64,000 nucleotides of DNA. Origin: Phaeosaccion multiseriatum (taxonomy: Eukaryota; Ochrophyta, other classes). A program made the position numbers and the translations under genes. A model generated the notes under the pieces. The model saw only the letters and a list, made by a program, of their open reading frames with translations. It was not told the DNA's origin and ran no database searches. Position 1 is the stretch's first letter. The number at the start of each line of letters is the position of its first letter. Location of the stretch: the NCBI GenBank assembly GCA_965112735.1, contig OZ218960.1, positions 372,001 through 436,000 on the forward strand, read 5' to 3'. Positions 45,698 through 61,700 of the stretch are shown piece by piece.

Positions 45698-48014
45698 CGT
45701 GCGTGTGTGTGTATCTATGACTACCATCCCACTCTCTCTCTCTCTCTCTCTCTCTCTGATTTCTCCATTGACTACACCCCCTCCCTGCTACCCTCGCTCC
45801 GCAGGATCTGTCGAACGTGGCCCGAGAGAATGAGCTTCTTCAGACATACTTGAAACGAGCGTTGGAGACCCCCAGCGAGGCCAGAAGGTACGTAAGCATC
45901 ATCTTACCTGTGCCTAGTCAAAGCGTTTAATGGACTTACTGACTGACTCACTGGCTAGTTAAATGACTGTCTTGCGGACTGATATAGACACTTGTGAGTG
46001 AGTGAATGCGTGACTGAGTGACTGATTGACTGAGTGACGGACTGACTTACGGACTGATACTGACCACCTTGACTGACTGAGTGATACTGATTATCTTGAC
46101 GACGGAGTGACTGAGAGACTGACTGACTAGCTCGGATTACTGAATGGATGACTGACTGACCGCTGTACGGACTGGTACTGACTATCTTGTGTGACTGAGT
46201 GAGTGAGTGAGTAAGTGAGTGACTGAGAGACCGAATGAAAAGTCACTTCAGCAGCTGCCTGCATGAGTAGTGAAGCCGAGGAGTGAAGCCGTGCTTCCAG
46301 AGAGCGCTCTGTTAGGCATCCCCACACATCCGCGACGCTTCTCTCCCATAATCTCTCTCCATCTTTTTCTCTCTTGATCTCCCTCTCCATCTCTTTCTCT
46401 CCATCTCTCTCTCCATCTCTCTCTCTCATCTCTCTCATATCACTCTTCCTCTCTCCCTTTCCTCCCCGCTCATCACACCCCCTCACTCTTCCCTTTCTCC
46501 CTCTCTCTGCACTCTCCCCCCCCCCTCTCTCTGCATCTCTCTCTCTCCCTGCATCCCCCCCCCCCTCTCTCTCTCCGCTCTGTCTCTCTCTCTCTCCGTA
46601 TGTGACGCTCCCTGTGGACTGCTTCTTGGCAGGCTGCGATTGGCTCAGTACACCCCCACCATTGAAGACGGAACCCCTGCCCGTTACGAGACGTACGAGA
46701 GGTGAGTGAGGAAACAGATCACATCCAAAGAGCGCATGGAAGTATGTCGAGAGGGGCCCTTGAGCCTTAAGCAACCATCTTGTCTGGGCACACCACGGTC
46801 TGATTAAGCTTGCTCCCCCTCCTCCTCCTCCTCCTCCTCCTCCTCCTCCTCCTCCTCCTCCTCCTCCTCCTCCTCCTCCTCCTCCTCCTCCTCCTCCTCC
46901 TCCTCCTCCTCCTCCTTCTCCTCCTCCTCCTCCTCCTCCTCCTCCCCCTACTCCTTCTCCTCTCATTGCGTCACAAATGGGACAGCATGCTGAAGAAGAT
47001 TACCAACACGGCTCTTGCCAACCTCGAGATTCGCCTCAAACAGAGGGGAGATAAACACATCCTCAGATGGCTGGGTAGATTCGACCCAGCGCAGTTACAG
47101 GGCAGGTGCGTACGGGTAGCTGGGGGAGCGCATCCAGGCTTTGTATCTGTCGGACTCGCTGCCTCACTGACTCACACCCATGTAGACATTCACAGCGTCT
47201 CGCTCTCTCTCCCTTCTTAACTCACTCACTCACCCGCTCTTCTACTCACCTATGCTCTCTCTCTCGCACTCTAAACTCACCCACTGTCTCACTCACCCAC
47301 TTCCTCACTCCCTGACCCACTCACTCATGCACTCCCTCCCTCACTCCCTCTGCACTCACTCACTCACTCACTCCCTCATTCACTCACTCCCTCACCCATC
47401 GCCCACCGCCCGAGATCTCCCACTGCGAGTTAACACGCGTTATGCCTCCCACGTTACTTGTTACGTTGCTTTTTCAGCGGCAACGAACTTGTGGAGGCGT
47501 TAATGACACGCAAGCAAACCACCGTGAACGACATGCCCATCGAGCCTGTCAAGGTGAGTCTGTGTCGTGGCCTCTTCTACCCTCCTTTGCCCGCCACCCC
47601 CGTCAGCACCCCCCTCTCCACTCCTTCTACCCTCCTTCACGCTCCACCCCACCGCCCCGCCCCCGTCCCGAAGTTGGCTCTGGCATAGGCGAGCGCGAAC
47701 AAACAGCCCAATACACGAAGCCATGGCTGTTTATGGGAGCTAACCTCTCAACCCCCCTCTTTCTACCAATCTAAACTGTAACGCCCTCTCTCCTGCCTTC
47801 CTCTCTGCGTGCATGTGCGTGCGTGCGTGCGTGCGTGCGTCCGTGGGTGCGTGCATGTGCGTGCGTGCGTGCTCAGGTGGCGGCAGAGCTGATGAAGCTT
47901 CGTGAAGTGGTGGCGGCCAGAATGATCTTTGAGCTCGAGAACGTTCCGGAGCACCACGAGCGGATCTACGCAGCGCTGAGGAAGAGGGAGGGAGGGGCCG
48001 CTCCGACGGCATAA
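44033..48014 (+). CDS. Probable plastid-targeted protein of unknown function (373 aa)
   Basis: Exons: 44033-44396, 44624-44805, 45149-45238, 45805-45887, 46633-46701, 46986-47105, 47478-47553, 47877-48014; phases 1,0,0,2,2,2,0 agree and total 374 codons. The N-terminus (MAPVSIRTLLPLFLLAQ) is a signal peptide, followed by SSSFLPSS; a Phe just after the cleavage region is typical of bipartite complex-plastid presequences. A Gly/Lys/Ala-rich transit-like stretch leads into an all-helical mature part (VLDYVTEQGISAATHFWMEL, then NPYLKARQ, then VAAELMKLREVVAARMIFEL). I do not recognise a named family. Eight small exons with perfect phase agreement and consistent amphipathic helices make it a real gene. 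Plastid location is inferred. Confidence 0.75.
45318..45480 (+). repeat. (GGA)n tract with internal duplication in an intron
   Basis: GGA triplets with two copies of a GAAGAAGCAGAAGAAGAGGA segment. They lie in the intron 45239-45804 and are purine-rich on the sense strand, unlike most intronic tracts in this window. Confidence 0.85.
46815..46953 (+). repeat. (CTC)n tract in an intron
   Basis: About 45 CTC triplets ending about 30 nt before the acceptor of exon 46986. Translations as poly-Leu or poly-Gly are artefacts. Confidence 0.95.
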
Positions 48015-49259
48015 GGATAAAGCTTTATGTCACCTCATCAGTATCGAACACCATGAATGGAATCGATCCAGGCTAGGTGGGAGGGGTAAACTCTTTTTTT
48101 CTCTTCCTTTCCCTTTCACTGTATTGTCTGAAATTGTCTCATCTGTATGTGTGAGTGTATTATATGCACCCTTTGGTGCCATCTGTATGTGTGCCGTAGT
48201 GCGGTGTTCAGTGCGGACAGTCAGAGAACCACTTTCGGGTACGGCCTTGGGGGCTACCTACCTACCCACCTACCTACCTACCTACCTACCTACCTACCTA
48301 CCTACCTACCTACCTACCTACCTACCTACCTACCTACCTACCTACCTACCTACCCACCTACCTACCCACCTACCTACCTACCCACCTACCTACCTACCCA
48401 CCTACCTACCTACCCACCTACCTACCCATCCACCTACCTACCCACCCACCTACCCACCTACCTACCCACCTACTTTCCTACCTACCTACCTACCCACCTA
48501 TGTACCTACCTACCCACCTACCTACCTACCTACCTACCTACCTACCTACCTACCTACCTACCTCCCTACCTACTACCTACCTACCTACCTACCTACCCAC
48601 CTACCTACCTACCTACCTACCTATCCACCTATGTACCTACGTATCTACCTACGTACCTACCGACTTACCTACCTTCCCTCCTGTCTTCCCACCTAGGGAG
48701 GCACCCGCGAAGTTAACTCACTCGACCTCTGCGAGAGAAAAAAGAGAGAAGCAAGAGAAGAAACGTGCTGTGCAATTGCATCCCCAGGATTTCCAAGTAC
48801 ATTCATTTTGTTTAGTTCTTACGTCTTTTATCCACGCCCGATCTTCAAGTTTTTTTTGCAGTATAAATAATACATAATATATATACACATATATATATAC
48901 ATATATATATTTTTTTCTTTCACATCCATATTGTACTCATAAACGTAAATCACAAGGCAGAGAACAATAACAGGTGGAGCAGGAGCAGAGCAGAGCAGAG
49001 GCATATGGGCAGAGCAGAGCAGAGGCAAACGTGCACCGCATACGACGTATGGGCAGAGCAGAGCAGAGGCATATGGGCAGAGCAGAGCAGAGGGCATATG
49101 GGCAGAGCAGAGCAGAGTAGAGCAGAGCAGAGCCAAGCGATCGATCGCTCACATCATTGCTTTTGAGGCCTGCCTCATCTCATTCCCTCCACTAGCCCCC
49201 ACCCCTGGGGGGCCTGCTTACCCCCCTCCGCCCCCCCTGGAGCCCTGGTCATCATGACG
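48015..49259. other. Spacer between convergent genes, with (CCTA)n satellite and GCAGAGCAGAG repeat
   Basis: No gene. It contains a (CCTA)n satellite of about 420 bp (48257-48675) with CCCA variants. An AT-rich stretch follows with alternating TATATA and a T7 run (48855-48920). GCAGAGCAGAGGCATATGGG-type units lie at about 48975-49135. Confidence 0.8.
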
Positions 49260-52937
<3,678 letters not shown>

Positions 52938-53318
52938 TTGCTTGTGCTGTTGCCCTCCCCTCCCCTTTTTTTTTACTTTTACTGAATTGAAGTAGCGAGC
53001 CCTCGCTTGCTGCTGAGTGAAGCCACTGAACGCGTAGCAATCCGTCAAGACACGACCATGATGCGTCCAGTCCGCCAAGACACGACTATGATGCGTCCTA
53101 GTCCGCCAAGTACGACCAAGGATGAACTGTGGAGGAGGGGGAGGAGAAACAACGTAACCTTACGTAACCGTAGGGAACATTGACCCTTTTCCCTTCCCCC
53201 CCTTCTTCGACCCTAGGCCTCCACTTCGAGGCGAAGAAGGACAGGCCTCCATTGCTCGGCGAAGCAAGTGGGGAGCGTGCTCGCGTCTTGCTGTAAAGCA
53301 AGGGGGAAGGCTGACACA
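52938..53318. promoter_or_regulatory. Divergent promoter region with 30-bp direct repeats
   Basis: 381 bp between the lipid kinase (-) and SUN gene (+) starts. TCC-G(T/C)CAAGACACGAC-type units repeat at 53041-53068, 53071-53098 and, degenerate, from 53102, a spacing of 30-31 bp. Position between two starts makes them candidate shared regulatory elements. Confidence 0.5.
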
Positions 53319-53898
53319 ATGTCTTCGAGCGGTACAAAGAGAAGCCGACCGCCCACGTCGAGGACTGAAAGGACCGGTGCTCGAGATGGCAGTGTGGCCA
53401 GCGATAGCGGCAGTAGCGATGGGGAAGGGAGCCAGAGACCCCACAGAAAGCGCGGCCGGTCCATGCGAAGCGCAAGCAGAGAAAGCAACACCAGCGCAGG
53501 CGGGGATGCATCTTCCAGGCGAGGAGCAAATCGAAGGTGCGATACGCGAGAGAGAGGGGAGGGGAGAGGGGATGCTATGCTCCTGTCCCTTTTGCAGCAG
53601 CTGCTTCTGCTCCTCGTTCTCGCCTTTCTGGTCCACCTTTTTCGGGGATGCTGTAGGGCAAGTAGTCTCCTCTCTCTCTGTTGGGCCTAGCCAGCGCTCC
53701 CTCTCCACCTGCTGACACGCCCTGCTGATGCATGCTCCTTCCTCCTCCAGGTACCTAGCCAGCAGCGGCGGCGACCATGCCTCTGCCAGCCCCGCCCGGC
53801 TCACAAGATCCATGACGAGGAGCATGAGCCCGGTGCCCACCGCTGGAAGTGCCGCTGCTGCTGGCAAGAGAGCCCGGAGCGCAGTAGCAGGCAGATCC

Positions 53899-53952
<54 letters not shown>

Positions 53953-56900
53953 GTGCACGAGTAGATCGAGTAACGTGCGGAGGAGAAGGAAGGCGACGCA
54001 GCCAACCGAGGGAAGCATGATCGGTGCTGATTGCCTGTGTTGTGGGGGTTGGTTGTGCGTAGGTGACATCCCTCTTTAAGCCGCGTCTTGTATCTGAATC
54101 AACTCTTCGACCCCCACGCCCCCGACCTCCCTCCTTCCCCTTCCTTGCTACGATAGGAGCCCTGCGAGAGGCACTAGCCCGATGAGGGCCTCCACAGCAG
54201 TCAAGGCGAAACGAAGGAAGGGCAAAGGAGGAGTTGAGCCCAGCGCTTCATTTAGTTTGGAAGGCACGGGTGGCGGTGGCGATGAGAGCGAGGAGGAGGA
54301 AGAGGAGGAAGAGGAGAATGAACAGGGGACGGGGGGGGGTAGAATTAGGGCGGCAGCACAGCGCAAGGCCGTTACATCGAGCAAGGGGAAGAGTAACAAG
54401 AGAAAGAGTGCCGGAGGGAGCAGCAGCGACGGGAGGGGGAAGCAGAAAATGCGAAAATCTCAAGAGCAGGAGGAGGAGGAGGAAGAGGAGGAGGAAGAGG
54501 GGGAGGGAGAGAGGGAAGATGAAGAGGTTGAAGGGGGAGGTGAGGGAAAACGGGACGCCAACGGCGATACGGGTGCTGGTGGGAGGGCAAGCCCCAAGCC
54601 TCCTGGCCATCGTCGCCAGCCCAGGAGGAGAAGTCCAGGAAGGGGCGTTTCGGTAACGTCTTTGCGTGGAATCACGGAGGCCGACAGCAGCGATGAAGGG
54701 GGGGACAAAGAGCAAGCGGATGAAGCGGCGGAGGGGCGAGACGGTTGTGGGAGGCAGAGTGCAAGAGCAAGCGGTCGAAAGAGAGCAGCCGCAGGGGCAG
54801 GGAAGCAGCAGCAGCAGCAGCAGCGGTCGAACGGTGGTGGCAACAGTAGTAGCAACAGGTCCGTATGGCAGCTGGCGTCGGCCGTTTCAACCGGAGCAGC
54901 AGTGGTGGCGTCTCGAGCAGGAGCAACAGCCCAGTCTATACGCGGCAGCTGTGGTGCTGCCTTATGGCCTCTCGCTGAGAAGGAGAAGGAGGGGGAGGAG
55001 GATATAGCAGCGAACGACACTAACAATGGGGGGGCAGAAAGGCGGAGGAGGGGTCAGAAGCAAGCGCCCATAACAGCCCTACGTGCTGCCCTGAGTGGGC
55101 TGAGAGCAAAGGTCTGGAACCCGAGGGGGAAGGGCAGCAAGGCGTGGTCAGTTATCACGGCACTGGCGCTACTGATGCTGCTGCTGTTCGGGCTTGGCAA
55201 TTATTGTTATTGCCATCACTGGCGGTGGTGCTTGTTCGGAGAAGGGGAAGTACCGGGCGTGGACCGCCTATCAGGAATCATGTCTCTGGGAGGTGGTCCG
55301 TGGGGTGAGGGTGGGGGCACCCACGCGTCTTCTTCTTCTTCGTCGAGCTGGAGTTCGAGTCCGCTGCACGACATTTTTGAGGGAAACTCTGCGGTGCGGG
55401 ACCTCAGACTGTCCATGCAGAAGGAAGACAAGGCGATTGGTCGGCTGGAGGAGGACAATAAGAGGCTATTGAGGCATTTGGAGGCGAGTAGCGCACAGAT
55501 AGAGACCTGGAAGGAGGCTGCGAGGGAAGTCAGGGCACACCTTGAGGGCATCCACCGAGAAGGAGCCCGCCAGAGGCTGGAGGTGAGCAAGGAGGTCAAG
55601 GGGGATAGGAAGGAGAGTCGCAGTGGCAGCGATGTGGGCAGCGATGTGGGTATGATTGGGCGGCATCGACTGGAAGAGGACCCCCAACAAGAAGTAGCCG
55701 TAGACGGAGAGAGGACGAGCGTCGTCGGTCTCACGGCGCTGCAAGCATCATTGCAGCAAAGCGTGGACAGGTTGGTGCAGGAGATGAGCAGGGTAGAGAG
55801 TGCCATGCTTGCTTCTACGCAGCAGAGGCTGGACGCTGGCGTCAGGGCGTCTGCCATCGACGTGAAGGACTACCTCCTCCAGGAAGATGATGACGATGAT
55901 CATGCTGAGGAGAAGGAGGGTGCGAGGGAGGAACGAAGAGGAGGAGGAGATGGGGAGGGGCCACACCAAGTAGAGCAGCAGGGTGAAGAAGCTGATGGTC
56001 GTAGCCATGCTCTCCGTGGGAGTGGGAAGAGTGGTGATACGGTAACATCGAGCCCAAGCCAGTTGAAGGTGATGGAGGAGAAGATGCAGGAGATGAACGG
56101 GGTGATGACGAGGATCCAAGCAGTGCGATCGATGCTACATGGGTCGGAGGCAGAGGTGGTGAAGGCCGTGGAGGACTTTGAAGTGTTGTGGGATGACCTC
56201 AACACGAAGCTCACTCGAGAGACGCTTACCAGCCACAAGCAGGCCTGGGTGGATATGCACTGGGAGAGGATGGCGCTGGAGCGCCGAGAGAAGAACGGAG
56301 GAAGAGGAGGAGAGGGGGGGGGGTCAGGGTTGAAGGAGGAGGAGAAGGAGGAGGAGGACAAGGAGAAGGAGGAGGAGGCATTCGTGGCGCATCTGGGCGA
56401 CGAGGCCACTCTACGGCGGCAGCTTCACGACAAGGTGGGTGGGTGGAGGCGTATGGATAAGCAGAGAGGCGGATTGGGGGGGCGTATGGGTGAAAGAGGA
56501 ATGAGGGGGGCGCTTCTCCAAGCCGTTCGGACTCCTACTAACTTTTTCAGTTGACGCGCCCTTCCTTTTTTCCCTGGTCTTTACATCCTCCCTGCCTCCC
56601 CTTCCACTGCCATCTCCTCCCCGTCCTTACTCCCTCCCTCCCTCCCCATCCATCCATCCATCCATCCATCCGTCCGTCCGTCCATCCACTGCCACCCCTC
56701 ACCCTCGTGCCTCATAGGTGGCTTGGTTGGCCGAAGACCTTTCCCTGGCCATGCTACAGAGCTCCACGAGAGCCCTTGAAGAGGAGGTACACCGAGCGGC
56801 TTCTGCAGCCTTTGTCGCGGCGGCGGGCGGGCGTGAGAAGCGGGAGGAGAATGAAGTGGGCGCAGAAGAAGAAGAAGAAGAAGAGGACGGAAAAAAGGAC

Positions 56901-57907
56901 GGCGCGGAAGAAGAGGAGGAGCTGCTGCACGCTTTCGTCAACGCCACAGAGGCCCAGTACTTGGTGTCAGCCTCTGTGGAGGCCCTGGCAGCCACTACCG
57001 CCGCCGCACCCTCTCCATCCGGGGGCTTGTCGGGCGGAGGAGCAGGGGTGGGGGGAGGATGGGGAGGATGGCAGTGGATGGAGGAAGGGTTTCCGCGTCC
57101 CGACTACGCAGCACTAGTGAATGGAGGGTCGGTACTTAGCGGCGAGCGATACACCTCGCCCACATACGCCGCTGTGATGTTGGATGGGCTGACGAAAGTC
57201 TTCCATGACCTTCGGGTGCCCGGCTACGTGCAGGGGGAGGGGCCTGACGTGGTCATCTCACAGGGGGTGAGGATGGGGCAATGCTGGGCCTTTGCGGGGT
57301 CCTTTGGTCACATTACGGTGGCGCTGGGACGTCCGATCGTACCCACCCATGTTACACTGGAGCATGTACCCATGGGGCGGTTGACGCTGAGTCTCAATGG
57401 GGGAAGTAGCGCCCCTGAGACGTTCCGCGTGGAGGGCTGGCATCACCACCCGGAGACCAGGGGGGAGCGGCCTGTGGTGCTGTTGGAGGGTGGGGAATTT
57501 GCCCCACAGGGCAGTGGGGAGGAGGAGGACGACTGGAAGAGAGGAGGAGGAGGAGGAGGAGGAGGAGGAGGAGGAGGAGGAGGAGGAGGAGGAGGAGGAG
57601 GGGGGGGGGGGGAGCACAAACATTTGAGCTCAACACCCGGGCAGTGAACGCAAGGGCCTTTACGCACGTGACCGTGCACGTGGAGTCAAATTACGGCCAT
57701 CCGGACTACACCTGTCTTTATGGCGTAAGGGTGCACGGCCAGCCTGTGAGTGTGGAGGAGGAGTTGACGGTTACAGAATCTCCGAAACGGCTAGGGGAGG
57801 AGGCCTGGCGAGGAGAGGGAGACTGGGGAGAGGGGGAGGGAAACTGGGGAGACGGGGAGGTGGACGGAGAGGGAGAGGAGTACTACGAGGAGGAAGGGGA
57901 GGGATAG
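53319..57907 (+). CDS. SUN-domain nuclear-envelope protein, about 1,280 aa (one frame break in a G-run)
   Basis: Exons 53319-53536, 53751-53900, 54157-56434, 56718-57907; phases 2,2,0. The product begins MSSSGTKRSRPP. A long basic/acidic N-terminal region rich in Ser, Arg and Glu would lie in the nucleoplasm. One membrane helix follows (SVITALALLMLLLFGLGNY, about 55150-55205). Coiled-coil segments come next (MQKEDKAIGRLEEDNKRLLR; LQQSVDRLVQEMSRVESAM). The SUN domain starts PRPDYAALVNGGSVL and contains GQCWAFAGSFGHITVALGRP and THVTLEHV. Its end (SNYGHPDYTCLYGVRVHG) is in another frame after a (GGA)n/G13 tract at 57541-57612. As a SUN protein it should span the inner nuclear membrane and bind KASH partners in the perinuclear space. 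The acidic Glu/Gly tail after the domain is unusual. Confidence 0.83.
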
Positions 57908-57965
57908 AGAGAAAGGTGACGCATCAATCAAACATCAAAGCTCGACGCTCTTTTCTACATCAAAA

Positions 57966-58590
57966 CGCTAACTACGCCCTAAAACCCATCATCTTCTTAC
58001 GTAAAGCTACAAGTATGGTTGCCAAAATGTCAGCCAACTGTGCCTTCGAAGCCACGTACTCGAACGCAATAAGTTCGTCCTTCACCGCGTCTTGTAGAAA
58101 ATGAAACCGAACATCAATGTGCTTCATCCTCCGCGTCGATGAATTGCTCTCCGCCAGCTTGATGCACCCCATGTTGTCCTCAAAAACAACCGGCGCCGTC
58201 GACAAGTCATCAGGGAACAAGAAATTCAATACCTGCCTAATATATAATATCTCCTTCACACAATCGCTGGCCGCCATGCACTCACTCTCCAGCGAAGACA
58301 TTGCCACACTCAGCTGCAGTCGCACACCCCAAGTGATAGCCGCACCTCCGTACATCAAAGCGTAACCAGTCGTACTCCTGCGAGTGTCAACACATGCAGC
58401 GTAATTCGCGTCTGCATAAGCTTCCAAAACACACTCGCCATTGCCAAACACCAAGGCAAAATCCACAGTACCCTTCAGGTACCCAAACACACACATAGCC
58501 TGCTTCCAATGCTCAGGGCCGGGGTTCTTCCATATATGCCGCGACAACTCTCGAACAGCAGAGGCAATATCAGGCCCTGCAGTAGGGGGG
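57966..58590 (-). mobile_element. Ty1/copia retrotransposon fragment (RNase H end of the polyprotein)
   Basis: On the - strand an open frame (57972-58547, with homology up to about 58590) reads through the copia-type RNase H region: PDIASAVRELSRHIWK, GYLKGTVDFAL, YADANYAACVDTRRSTTGYA, SSLESECMAASDCVKEI, FEDNMGCIKLAES, and RRMKHIDVRFHF. Gag, protease, integrase and most of reverse transcriptase are missing and no LTR is recognisable at either side. The frame ends with ADILAT and a divergent tail instead of the usual ADILTK-type ending. It starts within 60 bp of the SUN gene's stop. An old truncated copy, although this part is still open. Confidence 0.85.
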
Positions 58591-58745
58591 GGATGATTGA
58601 AACTGAAACCAATGTCCCACCGGGGGACATTACGCTATTGGCATTTGACTTGGTGTTACAATGTATATGGTCCGTGCGGCATGATGATTACGTAAGGCCA
58701 AGAGTTAATATCGACCCTACCTCCTACGGGCGATTTGGGCGATTC

Positions 58746-61700
58746 TTACGCAAATCGAGTGACGCTCCGAACCTTCGACTTCCCCCCCCCCTCTCCAGCA
58801 CCCGCGCTGCCCGAGGGGGCGCTTCCCGAGGGGGGCACCTCAAGGCCCTGCTGCCTAGGGCTGTCCTTCATGCTCTTTCGGGTCTTCACTGACTTAGTGC
58901 TCTCCGACGGCGCCCCCGCAGGCCGCAGGGATCGCCCCCTGGGGCCCTGCTGCTGCTGCTGCTGCTGCCTGGGCTTAGGTTTGAGCATATGTTTCGGCGG
59001 CTTGGTGGGCTTGCTAGCGTCCCCTCCTCCTCCTCCTCCTCCTCCTCCTCCTCCTCCTCCTCCTCCTCCTCCTCCTCCTCCTCCTCCTCCTCCTCCTCCT
59101 CCTCCTCCTCCACCACCTCCTTCTCCACCTCCTTCTCTCAGTCCTCTCCGTCCTATTTGTGACTTCCTTCCCACCTTTCCTGCCTTAGACAATCCCCTTT
59201 GTCCATTGCCACTACCTCCACTCACTGACGGATTACTCGGATGCTTCACCGCCACCGCCACCGCCAAAATGCTCTTTACAGCCTCGGAAAGTTTGGGTTT
59301 GGTTTTGCGGTGCACCCTGTTTCCGTCTCTGGGTGTGGACCAAGGTAACGAACCACGTGACCCTCCGTTGCTCCCTTTGCCTCGTCCTCGTCCTCCTCCT
59401 CCTTCTTCTCGGATCGTCAAGCGATTCACCGTAACAACCTTCTTGATAGCGTCGGTGAAGAGCTTTTTTTTCCTTCCTCCGCCTCCATAAAGCCGATCTA
59501 CCCACGAACCTCCGCTATCTGAGGCTGGGGCAGGCGTATCGGCCACCTGCCCATGTGCTTGTCCTCCTTGGCCCAACCCTTTTCGCCCCCCACGGCCTCC
59601 TCCCGCCCCCCTATGGCCATGGCCACCCTCTGCCGCCTTCAGTTGGCGCCGTCGATCATCTACTTCCTCCCGAAGCAGTCGAGTTTTGTTCCCGTCTGAG
59701 CCCAGCCCCCCCTCCATGCCCCCCTCCACCCCGGGATCGAGCCCCCCAGGGAGAGGAGGGGGCGATCCCAGGGCCATGGAATCGATGTGGGGCACCAGCC
59801 CCCCGGGAATTCGCTCAGTCATCCTAGAGGCATACAGGCCCCGCTTGGGGTTGGCTGCCGCCGACCCCCCTGTCTGCGGCTGGGGTGACGCGAAAGACGA
59901 ATATAGGCAGAGGGAGATAGAGAGGGAGGGAGGGAGGGAGGGAGGACGATGTATGGGGTAGAGAGAGGCATATACAGGTACAGGTAGAGGCAGGAAGGAG
60001 GCACACATAGGGGCCAGGGGAGAGGTTAAAGCGATTTGTAAGTTGGTTAGAGGAGGGAAGCGCATTTGATCCCCTCTTTTCTTGCCCCCTCATCTGCCCT
60101 CTTGTCTTGGGCCTCTTTCTTTCCCCTCTCCCTCCCCTCCCCTCCCTTCCCCTCCCCTCCCCCTCCGCTCCCCTCCCCTCCCCTCCCCTCCCCTCCCCTC
60201 CCCTCCCCTCCCCTCCCCTCCCCTCCCATCCCCTCCCCTCCCATCCCCTCCCCTCCCCTCCCCTCCCCCTCCCTCACCTCTGTCCCTCCTCCCTCGTCGA
60301 GTGGAGCCCCTACCCTACTCCGACTCGGAAACTCCAGCACCACCTCTGCCCACAACTCGCGGCCGGACACCACCACAGCGGCCTCGTATATCACCTTGGG
60401 GCAGGCATATGGGCAGGCATAGGGGCAGGCATAAGGGCAGGTATATGGGCATAAGGGCAGACATAAGGGCAGGCATAAGGGCAGGCATATGGGCAGGCAT
60501 AAGGGCAGGCATATGGGCAGGCAGTTTGGCAGGCATATGGGCAGGCTTATGAGGTTACAGGTATATGGGCAGGCATATGGGCAAGTATAAGGAAAGACAC
60601 ACGGGCAGGCATATGGGCAGGCATGCATTGGCCAGGCTCAGGACCAGGTGTCGGGACAGGAAAGGGAGGGGAGGAGGAGGCACATGGGCAGGCATACGGG
60701 TAGACATAAATTAGCAGGCATATGGGCAGGCTAGGCAGATACAGGGGCAGGCATATGGGCAAGAAGAGGTACAAGGGCAAGCGGGCAAGAAAAGGCATAT
60801 GGGCAGGCGTACGGGTAGGAAAACTGACACTGCAGCTCACCTGTTGCTCTGTGCCGGCAGTGGTGGTGTTCTCTAAGCGCAGCACTTCCAGAGCCGAGTT
60901 GTCCGCTAGCGCCTTGATAAGAGCAGATGTGCCGGTCTGGAGGGAGGAGGAGGAGGAGGAGGAGGAGGAGGAGGAGGAGGAGGAGGAGGAGGAGGAAGGG
61001 GTGGGCTGCTGGTCTCACCTTGTCAGCCTTAGCCTCTTAGCCCTGTTCTGTTCTGTCCTGTTCATTAGACCTTAACCAATACATCGATCCCACGACCCGA
61101 AACATCGATCCGCACAATCGATTCGAAAATCGATGTCATGTGCTTCTGGCCAACTTGTGCCTTTTCTGAGGTCCTTACAATAGCCACAGAGTAAACTGAA
61201 ACTCTAAACTCCAATAACTTCCATGGCTTCATTGACATTGGCTTCATTGACATACTCACCTTGCCGAGAGCGTTCCAGCCCATTTTGAGAGCTCTTAGGT
61301 AGGCGTTGTGTCGTAGGCTGTCTGCTATCAGCAGGGCCGACTCCTCCCCGAGACGGTTCCGACTCAGGTCAAGGAAGGTCAGAAGGCAACCCCCCCCACC
61401 GCTGCCAAGGTCTGTGGCGAGGGTCTGCCCCACCTGTTGGTTGTACATGCGTGAGTAAGTCAGTGATTCAGTGACGTAGTACATAGGTCAAGGTAGGATG
61501 CGGATTAAAGGTTGCACATGCGGTAGTTGTGACTCAGTACGTAAGTAGTACGTAATCAGGATGCTTCTGATGAGGGAAGCGAATGATGTGGCCATTCCGA
61601 GCACTCGACTACGGTCATGCTTGGTCCCACCCGGGCGTGGGAGGAGGAGAGCAGGGGCTATTGACGTGAAATGGAACTACGTCACTGATCATGAGTGAAT

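Noticed and set aside
48124-48716. Tyr-Leu-Pro-Thr repeat protein
   Set aside because: Translation of a (CCTA)n satellite in a spacer.
57908-58745. Complete LTR retrotransposon
   Set aside because: Only the RNase H end is present, with no LTRs or other domains.
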